A DNA stretch of 64,000 bases from NCBI GenBank assembly GCA_030041215.1, contig JASHOH010000015.1, positions 27,871 through 91,870 of the forward strand, read 5' to 3'. Shown one piece after another: positions 34,049-42,510 of this stretch (its first letter is position 1; every line of letters starts with the position of its first letter). Under the pieces are notes generated by a model. The model ran no database searches. It was not told the origin of the DNA and saw only the letters and a program-made list of their open reading frames with translations. Position numbers and translations under genes: made by a program. Source of the stretch: Candidatus Sulfotelmatobacter sp. Lineage in GTDB: Bacteria > Acidobacteriota > Terriglobia > Terriglobales > Acidobacteriaceae.

Positions 34049-34195
34049 TAACCGGTTGCACTCCTGTTCTGTTTTCGATTTATCTTGGTGACAGTACTGA
34101 GGTTATCACGCGGAGCGCAAAAGTGTAAAGGAGCTACGGAGCTCTCGTCTGGCGAGGAACCTGCTTTTGCTTCCGTGTGGGGCAGGCATTATGGA

Positions 34196-36388
34196 CTATT
34201 TTGTCATCACTGGCCCGCTGACCGACGATGGCAGGTTTTCGGCCACTGAATTGGCTACAATTGTCTCATGGAAGGATACGCTATCGTTGCCTGCATCAGC
34301 GTCGATAAGCACTGTGCCGGGTGTATTTCCGGCGGTGTAGCTGACCGTCGCCCTTCCACGGCTGTCGGTTGTGACGGGATTGGCGCTGAACGTACCCCCG
34401 GCACCGTTATCGGTGAAAGTTACTGAGATTCCCGATAAGCCATTACCGGCGACGTCGTGCACCTTGGCCACCAAGGGATCCGGCAATGTCGTTCCAACTG
34501 TCGCGGTCTGTTCGTTTCCACTTATTCTCTCCACGCCCGTCTCTGGACCCGGCAGCGCCGTTTCCGTAAAGTCTGCGATAGCATAGCCGGATGCAGTCGC
34601 AGTCAACCTCCAAGTGCCCGCTGTCTTGGGCAATGTATATGTAGTTGAAACCATCCCATTGGAATCTGTGACGCCGGTTGAGCTTCCGAACGTACCCCCG
34701 TCCTCCCCATCGCTGAAAGTCACCGTAACGCCTGGAAAGGGCGTCCCTGTGTACGGATTCACAGCCTGCACCTGAAGCGCGACCGGCAGGGTTGTCTCGA
34801 TCGTTCCTGATTGCTGACTCCCCGCCACCACGCTCAGCTCCGGAAACAGTCCGTATACCACCAAACTATTCTGTGTTCCGATGAACACCTCTCCGTCGGC
34901 GACAATCGGGCTGCCGAAATGCGCAATGGGAGACAGAGTATCCCGGCCATTCAGGGCCTTACCACTGCTGTACAGTTGGGCCAGAGTCACGGCATCCAGC
35001 GCGAGCAGATGGGTTCCGTTTATCAGCCACAGAATCCCGTTCGTCGTGCCATTGGCGGTCACCACAGGGTGGGTTGTGTCTCCAATCGTTAGCGAGGTAC
35101 CAAGGGTCAAAAGGCCGTTATTGAGCCAATAAATTTGAATTTGGGCCGAACCCGTAATGTAAACCGAGCCGTTCCAGACAACCGGGGTGTAGCCCATCGT
35201 GGCTACTCGCTGTAGTTCCTGCACAATTTGTGGATCGCTGCCCACGCAGGTCGAGCAAAACTGCCCCATGTTGTCCCGGTTGAGCACGTAAATGGTCCCC
35301 TCTTTCCCCAAAGTGATAGCTTCGTTGGGTACAGGGCCATCTTGGGTCGGCAGAATCACGACCGCGTTGTTAATGTCCACGTCATTTTCGGACAAGTACT
35401 GCCAATTCCAAGGGGTAAACCAGTCCGCCAGCGACATCTGGCTACCAGTTGCCGGGTTCAGTTTAAAAACGGTGATCGCGAGATCCACTCCCGACACCAT
35501 GCCCCCCTCGCCGGTGTCGGCGTAAATGTATCCGTCCGAGTCGGCAGACAGGCCAGCCCCCTTTTGCCATACAGAACCAAATCTGCTGCCCGGCTCCAGA
35601 TCAAATGCATCCAGCTGGGCCGTCGCAGTATTAAACGCCATCACCCAGCCTTGGTCGCCTCCGTTGCAACCAGGCGAGCCAAACCCCGCATAAACGTAAC
35701 CGTTACTCAGCAGCAGTCCCGGCCGATTCATTTCATGAGTGTCAACAAACGTGTAATCTTGTCCGTTGTAATTGTAGGTAGCCGTAACCGTAACCGGCCA
35801 GCCAACCTCTTCCATGCCGGTGGTAACGTCGAGCGCGTGCAGGCGGTGAACGACCCGCTCGTTTTCATAAGTTTCCGCCATCAGATAAATGATGTTCGCC
35901 ACCGGATCGATTACAGGTGTCGAAATCACTCCCGTTTGCGTCCAACCTACCGTGGGTTTACACCCCTTTACATCGATCGGCACCGGCGTGGCTCCGGCAG
36001 GACTATAAGACAAGAGGCTGGTGGTCCACAGAGCGGGCGTACTCCCAGAATTTGCGTCAAACGCGTACACCGTGTCATTCATTGTTGCAACGTAGACGAC
36101 GTTGTAAACACCAGCCCCAGGAATGGTGACGCCGGGCAAATAAAGTGGATGCCCTACGATGATTTCATCAACAGGCTGCGTAAACAGCTTGCCAAAACTA
36201 TTGACGTTCACATTGGAGGGTGTCAGTAACACTTCTGTGGTATTCGCTCCCGAGCGAGAATTATCGTAGTGCCAGGTTACGACCGGCGTTTGTCCCCAAC
36301 AAAATGTTGCAGCCAGTATGCCGAGGATGAGGGACGCCTTCAGAAGGCTCAGGATTCCAAAGAACGCTGATCGGGGAGACGATAGCAT
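34196..36388 (-). CDS. Secreted beta-propeller (PQQ-like) protein with C-terminal Ig-like repeats
   Basis: This 730-residue exported protein has a signal (LLKASLILGILAATFCWGQ). Residues about 35-510 show PQQ/YVTN-like propeller repeats: YNVVYVATMNDTVYAFDANSG, GVISTPVIDPVANIIYLMAETY, EGTIYVLNRDNMGQF and GEVFIGTQNSLVVYGL. The last about 210 residues hold two Big_1-type Ig domains with near-duplicate text, GVTVTFSDGEDGGTFGS and GISVTFTDNGAGGTFSA. The protein may lie in the outer envelope or be released. Function is not known. The start at 36388 has GAGGTG six bases upstream. No partner is obvious. Confidence 0.85.
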   Translation of the reverse strand: MLSSPRSAFFGILSLLKASLILGILAATFCWGQTPVVTWHYDNSRSGANTTEVLLTPSNVNVNSFGKLFTQPVDEIIVGHPLYLPGVTIPGAGVYNVVYVATMNDTVYAFDANSGSTPALWTTSLLSYSPAGATPVPIDVKGCKPTVGWTQTGVISTPVIDPVANIIYLMAETYENERVVHRLHALDVTTGMEEVGWPVTVTATYNYNGQDYTFVDTHEMNRPGLLLSNGYVYAGFGSPGCNGGDQGWVMAFNTATAQLDAFDLEPGSRFGSVWQKGAGLSADSDGYIYADTGEGGMVSGVDLAITVFKLNPATGSQMSLADWFTPWNWQYLSENDVDINNAVVILPTQDGPVPNEAITLGKEGTIYVLNRDNMGQFCSTCVGSDPQIVQELQRVATMGYTPVVWNGSVYITGSAQIQIYWLNNGLLTLGTSLTIGDTTHPVVTANGTTNGILWLINGTHLLALDAVTLAQLYSSGKALNGRDTLSPIAHFGSPIVADGEVFIGTQNSLVVYGLFPELSVVAGSQQSGTIETTLPVALQVQAVNPYTGTPFPGVTVTFSDGEDGGTFGSSTGVTDSNGMVSTTYTLPKTAGTWRLTATASGYAIADFTETALPGPETGVERISGNEQTATVGTTLPDPLVAKVHDVAGNGLSGISVTFTDNGAGGTFSANPVTTDSRGRATVSYTAGNTPGTVLIDADAGNDSVSFHETIVANSVAENLPSSVSGPVMTK

Positions 36389-36654
36389 GGGCGCACCTCG
36401 GTAAGTCTGATGTTATTTCTTCGGGGAGTCGCCGCCGGGACGCGGTTATCGATAGGGGGATTTGGGCCACCCCCCCCGAAAATGGACGCTATTATAACCC
36501 GTGCCGATCATCTCGGGAAAAAATTTGTTGGCCCCCGTCACAGCCTGGTTGCGAAAGCGACGAAGAAATGCAGCCATTTCCAAAGCAGGTTCCCTTCTGG
36601 GTTCGCCTCACGGCTCTTTCGGAGCGGTTCGGAATGACATCCAGACTGCATGAC

Positions 36655-38631
36655 TCAGCCCCGACGCAACCCTAAACGCAACAACGCCCCACGCAGCCGG
36701 GAGTGATGTTGGGTCAACCTGAGATAGCGCATTTCATCAGGAGCGGACTTGGCGCGGATGATCTCGACCAGACGCTCTTTCTCGTCAGCGGTCCAGTGCG
36801 GCAGATCCGGAATCAGGGCCAGCACGAGAGACCAGTTTCCGAGCACCTGCTGCTGAACAGGCGCCCAGCGCTCGGCGTCGATTTTCAGCGAGCGGGATAC
36901 CGCGACGGTGGAAGCATGGCCGATTTTGTTGCTGTCTCCGTCGAAGTCGCGGGCCATGCGGCGGTTGACGAGAAGGCCTATATTGCGCGTGGAGAATGTA
37001 TCCCAATCGCCGGGCTTAGCCAGACCGGGGCTAAAGCCCGGTTTTTCTGACCGGGCGGTGACGCGGCCCTGAAAGGGTCGCTCTTCCACGGCAGCATCGA
37101 CCTTCTGCGTTGATGCATCGGCCAGAGAGGGCTTTTCTGGCGTCGGCCATACGTAATAGAACATGTGCGCTTCGGCGAGGCGTTTCAAGATGCGCGGCGG
37201 GGTTCGGTATTGCGGGTCTGCAGCAATTCTCTGCTCTTCTCTTTCGCACAACTTCTGCAAGTCGGGACGCCCGGGACGAAAGCCCAGCTTGCGATAAAAC
37301 CAGAATGCTCCCGACTCGATGGCTTCATCGTTGTTTTGGCCGATCTGGTAGGGATAAATCGAAATGCATGTTGCCCCGGTCAGTGCTCGCAGGCAGCGAA
37401 GGGCTTGAGCGTAGATCCAGGCGGTTTCGCCCTGGCGATAGGTGTAGAACGTATTGAAGCCGACCTCGATCCATTCGCACAGGCCGATTGCTTCCACATA
37501 GTTAATTGGAACTCCATTCTTGAGCGTGTAGCCGGCGAGGTAGGCGCGCAGGGGAAGACGGCGATCGGGAGGCAATCCCCAGAAATGCATGACTACGCCG
37601 CGGCCCGGGTTAGCACGGAGCACGAAACCGGGATCGCTCAACGTAGTGCCGTACAGTTCGCGGTAGCGGACGAGCATGATTTCGCGGATGGCGTTTGTGA
37701 CCTGCACCCCGGCAGCTTGCGAGAGCTTTTCCAGTTCGAGCGCGGGCTTGGCGAGTTCGTGTGCCAGAGAAACTTCCCTGCGCTCGATCAGAGGACCGTC
37801 ATGAAAGTAGAAGCGGCGCGGACGCGTCCAGTAGCGCGTGCGCGAGAGCTTCAGATTTTTGAGCTTCCAGCGCACAGGTATTCGCAGCGAGTCATAGAGC
37901 TCGGCACGTTGACGTGCCGGCAGCGGCAAACGCGCGAAGCAGCGCAGCAGCCACTTCAGTGGATTCTGCTGGCCTCGTGCAGCATCGAGCCACTTTGACC
38001 ATGGAATGTTGGCTTCCACATCCGCGTCTTCTTCCAGCAGCGGAATGAAGCGTGGCCAGGTGTTTCCTTGGGCGCGTTCGGCCTGATAGTCCTCTTGATA
38101 ATCATCCCAGGCGATCTCGCAGTGGCGCGGGATGCGCTTCATGACCCATTGCGCGACGTCGAACGAGAGCGTGTCTTGCATCGTTGTGCCGGCGATGCCG
38201 CAGGTATCGAAGTCGTCAAACACAGACATGTCCGCGTGCCGCGCCTGAAGACTAGCGATGCGATGATGAAAAGAGTTGAGCAGATTTTCGACGCGCCGGA
38301 CTTGCGCGGCAGCATGAGGAAATGCGCGCAGGAAAAGCAGGCACTCATGGAAGCGAATGACATGTCGCGGATCGACGAGTTCGATCTTCGCCATTTGGGC
38401 CAGGAGCACCGCAACGCGTGTTGCGTGGCCGGTATCGAAGCGATTCTTTGCGCTCTCCAGTTGGTTGAGAAGCTGATCGGCATCGAGTGGACGGGGCGGC
38501 ATGGGCGGCGAGATAGTGTAACGCAGTGGAGAAACGCGCGTGGGCCGGAAACCATATTTGGGTGGCCTGAATCTACGGACTGAGACTGCCCTCGGTCGCA
38601 TGGCAAGGGATCTCCTCGACCCATCGGTCAT
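36655..38631 (-). CDS. Large soluble protein of unknown family with a GNAT-like segment
   Basis: This frame is 658 residues if started at 38631. A start at 38502 (MPPRPLDADQLLNQLESAKNRFDTGHATRV) would drop an Arg-rich head that looks unconserved. The body is mostly helical, with no signal or membrane segment. Residues about 380-450 contain IEVGFNTFYTYRQGETAWIYAQALRCLRALTGA and then IESGAFWFYRKLGFRPGRPDL, which resembles the acetyl-CoA-binding end of GNAT acyltransferases. After about residue 505 a low-complexity part includes a dispersed repeat translated in frame (37010-37093). I do not recognise the family. It could be a peptidyl or aminoacyl transferase. Confidence 0.7.
   Translation of the reverse strand: MTDGSRRSLAMRPRAVSVRRFRPPKYGFRPTRVSPLRYTISPPMPPRPLDADQLLNQLESAKNRFDTGHATRVAVLLAQMAKIELVDPRHVIRFHECLLFLRAFPHAAAQVRRVENLLNSFHHRIASLQARHADMSVFDDFDTCGIAGTTMQDTLSFDVAQWVMKRIPRHCEIAWDDYQEDYQAERAQGNTWPRFIPLLEEDADVEANIPWSKWLDAARGQQNPLKWLLRCFARLPLPARQRAELYDSLRIPVRWKLKNLKLSRTRYWTRPRRFYFHDGPLIERREVSLAHELAKPALELEKLSQAAGVQVTNAIREIMLVRYRELYGTTLSDPGFVLRANPGRGVVMHFWGLPPDRRLPLRAYLAGYTLKNGVPINYVEAIGLCEWIEVGFNTFYTYRQGETAWIYAQALRCLRALTGATCISIYPYQIGQNNDEAIESGAFWFYRKLGFRPGRPDLQKLCEREEQRIAADPQYRTPPRILKRLAEAHMFYYVWPTPEKPSLADASTQKVDAAVEERPFQGRVTARSEKPGFSPGLAKPGDWDTFSTRNIGLLVNRRMARDFDGDSNKIGHASTVAVSRSLKIDAERWAPVQQQVLGNWSLVLALIPDLPHWTADEKERLVEIIRAKSAPDEMRYLRLTQHHSRLRGALLRLGLRRG
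37010..37093. repeat. Dispersed palindromic repeat inside a coding frame
   Basis: Hairpin CCGGGCTTAGC (37010-37020) faces GCTAAAGCCCGG (37030-37041), followed by GCGGCCCTGAAAGGGTCGC and CTTCCACGG (to about 37091). The same order (CCGGGGCTGAAGCCCG, then CGCGGCCCTGGAGGGCCGC and CTTCCACGG) occurs at 59346-59411. Here it lies within the 658-residue ORF without breaking the frame, coding for about 28 residues between EERPFQG and AKPGDW. Confidence 0.7.
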
Positions 38632-38744
38632 CGGGCATGAGGTTCCTCGCCCCGCTGGTAAAAGCGCCGCCTTCGGAATGACGCCAAGTTAATAGGAGGA
38701 ATTCAAATTGGATCACTACCGGACCGGCGAGGCGGAGCGGTCAT

Positions 38745-38975
38745 TCAGCTTCGCGGCCGCCACTTCCGCAACTGCTTCCACGCCTGCACCAACTCCTGTA
38801 CGGCCCGCGCCGGAGGAAATGTCCGGTCATTAATAATGCGGCAGGCGCGATAGGCCTGCTGATAGAAATCGAGCACAGCGTGCATGCTTAAATGAGACAG
38901 GTTGCGCGCCAGCTCGTCCAGATGCTCGCGGCTCAGGATCTCTTCCCGTCGCTCGACCTCGGGCCGCCGCACCAT
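38745..38975 (-). CDS. Small helical protein of unknown function
   Basis: This 76-residue, charged, helical protein (MVRRPEVERREEILSREHLDELARNLSHLSM, ending VQELVQAWKQLRKWRPRS) has no signal peptide. The Arg/Glu-rich sequence and normal codon use support a gene. It lies 26 bases downstream of a 20-residue Cys-rich frame on the same strand. It is divergent from the MFS gene at 39089. I do not recognise the family; a nucleic-acid-linked or antitoxin-like role is only a guess from the charge. Confidence 0.55.
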   Translation of the reverse strand: MVRRPEVERREEILSREHLDELARNLSHLSMHAVLDFYQQAYRACRIINDRTFPPARAVQELVQAWKQLRKWRPRS

Positions 38976-39000
38976 GCCGCCAGCTTAGCATATTCGCTTT

Positions 39001-39063
39001 TTATTCTCCACAACAACGCGATTTTTCGCAGGTCCCGTGAGCCATGCACTTGACGTAATCCAT
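39001..39063 (-). CDS. Possible 20-residue Cys-rich peptide
   Basis: ATG (39061-39063) reads MDYVKCMAHGTCEKSRCCGE and stops at 39001. AGAGGT is seven bases upstream of the ATG. Four Cys in 20 residues, as Cys-x5-Cys-x4-Cys-Cys, could bind metal. It lies between the divergent MFS gene and the 76-residue gene. It is below any reliable coding threshold, so real translation is unproven. Confidence 0.3.
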   Translation of the reverse strand: MDYVKCMAHGTCEKSRCCGE

Positions 39064-39088
39064 CGCCACGACCTCTATTGGTAAAAGC

Positions 39089-40294
39089 ATGTCGGGCACG
39101 GCCAACTCCCTTCCCACAAATACCAGCGCACAAAGCATCGCCAAGCTCGCCTTCCGCTTCGTGCTAATCATCGGCATCGTCAACTTCTTCGCCGATGTGA
39201 CCTATGAAGGGGCGCGCAGCATCATTGGACCATTTCTGGGATCGCTGGGCGCGAGTGCCACAATCGTTGGCGTCGTCGCGGGACTCGGCGAAATGGCGGG
39301 CTTTGGACTGCGCTCGGTGACCGGTTACTTCGCCGACAAAACCCACAAATATTGGACCTTGGCCTTTGTGGGATACGCGATCAATATGTTCGCCGTGCCG
39401 GCGATGGCTTTGGCGGGCAATTGGCCGATGACTGCGGGGCTCGTCATTGCCGAGCGCACTGGCCGCGCAATCCGCAAGCCTGCGATGGACTCCATGCTTT
39501 CGCAGGCGGGACACTTCATCGGCCAGGGATGGGTTTTCGGAATAAACGAAGCTCTCGATCAGACCGGCGCCACGCTCGGCCCGCTGATCACAGCCTACGT
39601 TTTGTACCGGCACGGCGGATATCGTCACGCATTTGCCGTCTTGCTCATCTCGGCGGTGCTGTGCCTGGTAACGCTCTTTGTTGCGTGGTTTCTGTATCGG
39701 CGTCCATATGAATGGCAGGCACGGCCAGCGCGGCAGTTAAGCGGGAAAGGCTTTTCAAAATCCTACTGGCTCTACATGGCTGCAGGCGCACTAATTGCCG
39801 CCGGCTTTGCTGATTTTTCTCTGATCGCATTTCATTTCCAGAAGACCGCAACGGTTCCGCAGGGAATGATTCCGGTTTTTTATGCGATCGCCATGGCGAC
39901 GGGCGCGATCGCTTCGCTGATTTTTGGAAAATTGCTGGACAAGTTCGGTCTGCCGATTCTTTTGCTGGCATTTGGGGTTCCGGCATTCTTCGCGCCGCTG
40001 GTGTTTCTGGATGGAATCAGGCCAGCGCTGGCGGGGATGATTCTCTGGGGCCTGGGAATGGGCGCGCAGGATTCCTGCTTAAAGGCGGTATTGGCGAACA
40101 TCGTGCCGCCGGAGAAACGCGGTACCGCATTTGGAGTCTTCGACACTGGCTTCGGGATCGCGTGGTTTGCTGGTAGCGCGATCATGGGTGCGCTGTATGA
40201 CAAGTCGATTCCGGCGCTGGTTGCGTTCTCAGTGGTGTCGCAGCTTTTGGCGTTGCCGGTGATGGCGGTGGCGAACAGGCAAAAGGAAAGCTAG
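39089..40294 (+). CDS. MFS transporter
   Basis: This 401-residue membrane protein has twelve helices. The first half carries IIGIVNFFADVTYEGARSIIGPFLGSLGASATIVGVVAGLGEMAGF and the loop RTGRAIRKPAMDSMLSQAG, a motif seen in a group of acidobacterial and cyanobacterial MFS proteins. The second half has LIFGKLLDKFGLPILLLAFGVP and ALLAGMILWGLGMGAQDSCLKAVLAN-like text. The substrate is not known. The start is ATG 39089. It is divergent from the small genes on its left and convergent with the PilZ gene, with a hairpin between the two. Confidence 0.88.
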   Translation: MSGTANSLPTNTSAQSIAKLAFRFVLIIGIVNFFADVTYEGARSIIGPFLGSLGASATIVGVVAGLGEMAGFGLRSVTGYFADKTHKYWTLAFVGYAINMFAVPAMALAGNWPMTAGLVIAERTGRAIRKPAMDSMLSQAGHFIGQGWVFGINEALDQTGATLGPLITAYVLYRHGGYRHAFAVLLISAVLCLVTLFVAWFLYRRPYEWQARPARQLSGKGFSKSYWLYMAAGALIAAGFADFSLIAFHFQKTATVPQGMIPVFYAIAMATGAIASLIFGKLLDKFGLPILLLAFGVPAFFAPLVFLDGIRPALAGMILWGLGMGAQDSCLKAVLANIVPPEKRGTAFGVFDTGFGIAWFAGSAIMGALYDKSIPALVAFSVVSQLLALPVMAVANRQKES

Positions 40295-40297
40295 CCG

Positions 40298-40322
40298 AGG
40301 GCGCGGCTGGAAGCCGCGCCCT
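40298..40322. terminator. Hairpin between convergent MFS and PilZ genes
   Basis: AGGGCGCGGC (40298-40307) and GCCGCGCCCT (40313-40322) form a perfect 10-bp stem with loop TGGAA. TTC and an A-rich stretch follow, so the T-run is poor. It sits four bases after the MFS stop and 36 before the PilZ gene's end. It could terminate both or be a genomic repeat. Confidence 0.5.
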
Positions 40323-40357
40323 TTCAAAACCATTTATGAGATGAGTCCTAGAAAGTC

Positions 40358-41569
40358 TTACGAATTTTCAGTTGTAGCGGCACCTTCAGTTTCATCTGCC
40401 ACGAAGTCAATCAACTGCAGCACGCTCAGGCGCTCGTCTTTCGTGCTCAGACGGAAAGCGACTCCCACGCCATAGCCGGGATGTGAGGCTTTGATCTCTC
40501 CGCTGAGGCGCAGCTTTATCTCATGCGTGTGCACAATGATGTCCACCGCCGTGCCGGCGGGAAACGCGAAGGTCATTTCCAGATAGCAGCCGCCCGGACC
40601 GAGATCGGTGAGATGGCAATAATTCCGCACACTGCTTCCCCGCTGGTAAACCTCGGCACCGATGCGGCAGGCATATCGCTTCTGCCCGCGCCGGTTGTCG
40701 GGGTCGGAGCGCATCCGTGACAGCAGCTTCAATTCGTGCAGCTTCTTTTCGTGCTGCGACACCAGTTCGCTTTTCTCCGGAGATTTCCCGCCTCTGCCCT
40801 TTTTCACCGGATGCGACTCGATGGCCACCGAACTTTCGCTCGCGCGGATGGAGTGCTCAACTTCCACCCGCTCGGAAGCCAATCCCTGCGGTGTGTCAGG
40901 CAGATTCTTCTGCAGCCAGTCGTGGATAAGTCGGCGGGATGCCTGCGGCACATCCACAAACTGAACTCCGGCGCGGCCGGTCCAATCCTGCCATACGACC
41001 ATCCCCGAAACGCGCACAGTCTGTTTCTGTCCCGGCAACGGAAATTGAAAATAGATTTTGCTGGTCGGCGGCAGTTTCTTGCCGAAATTTACGGCCATGC
41101 CGTCTTCGGCCAGATCGACCAGGGTGGCGCGCTCGCTTTCCGCGCCCGCGTAATCGACGCGCGCGTGCGCATGCACGGCCGCCCGCGCTTTACGCCTTTT
41201 GTCGCGGAGCAGCGCGCCTTGCGCAGCGCGCAGGGTGCTCAGCGCCCGTTCGTAAGAGAGCGGCTTGTAGAGCACAAAATTTACGCCCAGAGCAAACATT
41301 TCCCGGACGCTCTCCTGCCCCGAAATCACAACCACCGCTATTGAGTTTGCGTTGGCGCGGGACGAGCGGCTCTCCTCGAGCAAAGTCACGATATTGGATT
41401 GGGTGGGACAATCGAGCACGATCAGGTCGAAGCGCTCCTGCGCCAGGCGAACAGAAGCGCGCATCGTGTCGGGACAAAGCTCCAACCGGATTGCGAGTTC
41501 TCCCAAGACGCGCGACAGTAGCGAGGTCGCTGCCTCCTCGGTGCAGACCAATAAACATGACAGGGTCAT
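40358..41569 (-). CDS. Degenerate receiver fused to two PilZ domains
   Basis: The start at 41569 (MTLSCLLVCTEEAATSLLSRVLGELAI) is chosen, giving 403 residues; the longer frame to 41695 adds no recognisable domain. Residues 1-125 look like a response-regulator receiver (FDLIVLDCPTQ, VVVISGQES, GVNFVLYKPLSYERALSTL). PilZ 1 follows near residues 130-230 (SERATLVDLAEDGMAVNF, TGRAGVQFVDV). PilZ 2 lies near 290-395 (RGQKRYACRIGAEVY, CHLTDLGPGGCYLEM). Arg-x3-Arg in PilZ 2 is only partly kept. PilZ domains bind c-di-GMP. Placed next to type IV pilin genes, it may tie pilus use to c-di-GMP. Confidence 0.85.
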   Translation of the reverse strand: MTLSCLLVCTEEAATSLLSRVLGELAIRLELCPDTMRASVRLAQERFDLIVLDCPTQSNIVTLLEESRSSRANANSIAVVVISGQESVREMFALGVNFVLYKPLSYERALSTLRAAQGALLRDKRRKARAAVHAHARVDYAGAESERATLVDLAEDGMAVNFGKKLPPTSKIYFQFPLPGQKQTVRVSGMVVWQDWTGRAGVQFVDVPQASRRLIHDWLQKNLPDTPQGLASERVEVEHSIRASESSVAIESHPVKKGRGGKSPEKSELVSQHEKKLHELKLLSRMRSDPDNRRGQKRYACRIGAEVYQRGSSVRNYCHLTDLGPGGCYLEMTFAFPAGTAVDIIVHTHEIKLRLSGEIKASHPGYGVGVAFRLSTKDERLSVLQLIDFVADETEGAATTENS

Positions 41570-41680
41570 AGATGCTGAATCATGGTAGGGGTACAAATGT
41601 TTCGCCCACAAGTTACCTTTGTCATTGCCGCGAATATTTCTCAGGCTGCAAGTTTCTATAAGTTCGCCGCCTTCAATCCG

Positions 41681-41696
41681 GGTGACCTGAGTCACC
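41681..41696. promoter_or_regulatory. CRP-like palindrome between PilZ gene and pilin genes
   Basis: GGTGACCTGAGTCACC (41681-41696) is a perfect GGTGA-N6-TCACC dyad in the 326-base divergent gap 41570-41895. It resembles the TGTGA-N6-TCACA site at 13929. The gap otherwise shows GC-rich text (41800-41830) and no gene. It lies about 110 bases before the PilZ-gene ATG and 200 before fimT. Confidence 0.4.
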
Positions 41697-41895
41697 TCTG
41701 CGATTACAAAAGACCAATCGTCTTTCGTTGCACCGAGGTGCTTTGACGCTGTTCAGACCCCCCCTTACGATGAGAATACCCCCCGGTCCGCACGCGCAGA
41801 TCACGCTTTCCTGCGCGCTGCGGCGGGGCTTTGAGACGATGAATTGAAGTAGTTGTCGCCGGGCCAGCTGACTGACCGGTTAAGCAGGAAAACTC

Positions 41896-42510
41896 ATGGA
41901 TGTGCGCAAACAGAAGGGCTTCTCGCTGCTGGAATTGATGATCGTCATTGTCATTATCTTGATCATGGCGAGTTTCACGTTCATAGCTCTAATGCCTCAG
42001 TTCGAAAACAACGACCTAGACCATGCTTATGACACCGTGCTGTCGGTGCTGCTCCAGTATAGGAACCTGGCCACGATGCAGAGCAACCGCTACATCATCG
42101 TTCCCTCGGCTCCGGGAACCCTCACGGTGCAACTCTGGGGTTACTCTCCGCCACCCGCGACATCGCCGGCTCCGGTGACGGTGCGGACTTACACCCTGCC
42201 AGCGGACATTCAGTTCGCAGTGCAGACGGGCTTTCCCAGTCCCGGCCCGGATGGCTTCGGCAACGGAGGCAGTGCCATCCTCTTTAACGCTTGCGCGGTA
42301 GTCGAGTCCGGTAATCCTTGTCTGATTTTCTACCCGAACGGTTCGGCCCAAGACGACCTGGGCAACTACAACAGCGGGGTTCTCTACCTCACGCGGCCCG
42401 GCGGCGGTGTCTACAGTTCGCGGGCGATTGACGTGTTTGGCGCCTCGGGCAGAATCCGGGGCTGGCGCCTGAACAACGTGAGTGGAACCAACACTTGGAA
42501 ACAACAATGA
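41896..42510 (+). CDS. fimT: Type IV minor pilin, FimT/GspH-like
   Basis: This 204-residue class III prepilin begins MDVRKQKGFSLLELMIVIVIILIM, with cleavage between Gly and Phe and Glu at +5. The body has beta-rich text with few Cys (one pair, CAVVESGNPC), typical of FimT/GspH pseudopilins. It opens a four-gene minor-pilin set and would sit at the pilus tip or prime assembly. ATG is at 41896 with AGCAGGAAAA upstream. No major pilin PilA is in the window. Confidence 0.85.
   Translation: MDVRKQKGFSLLELMIVIVIILIMASFTFIALMPQFENNDLDHAYDTVLSVLLQYRNLATMQSNRYIIVPSAPGTLTVQLWGYSPPPATSPAPVTVRTYTLPADIQFAVQTGFPSPGPDGFGNGGSAILFNACAVVESGNPCLIFYPNGSAQDDLGNYNSGVLYLTRPGGGVYSSRAIDVFGASGRIRGWRLNNVSGTNTWKQQ

Noticed and set aside
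35228..36229. 333-residue plus-strand frame opposite the PQQ-like gene
   Set aside because: It is an antisense shadow; the minus-strand frame has signal peptide and repeat structure.
39001..39183. 60-residue minus-strand frame reaching into the MFS gene
   Set aside because: Its first two thirds are antisense to the MFS start; only the last 20 codons are kept as a speculative micropeptide.
41780..41880. Possible c-di-GMP riboswitch ahead of the pilin operon
   Set aside because: The GC-rich text does not contain the GEMM core or tetraloop-receptor pattern on either strand.
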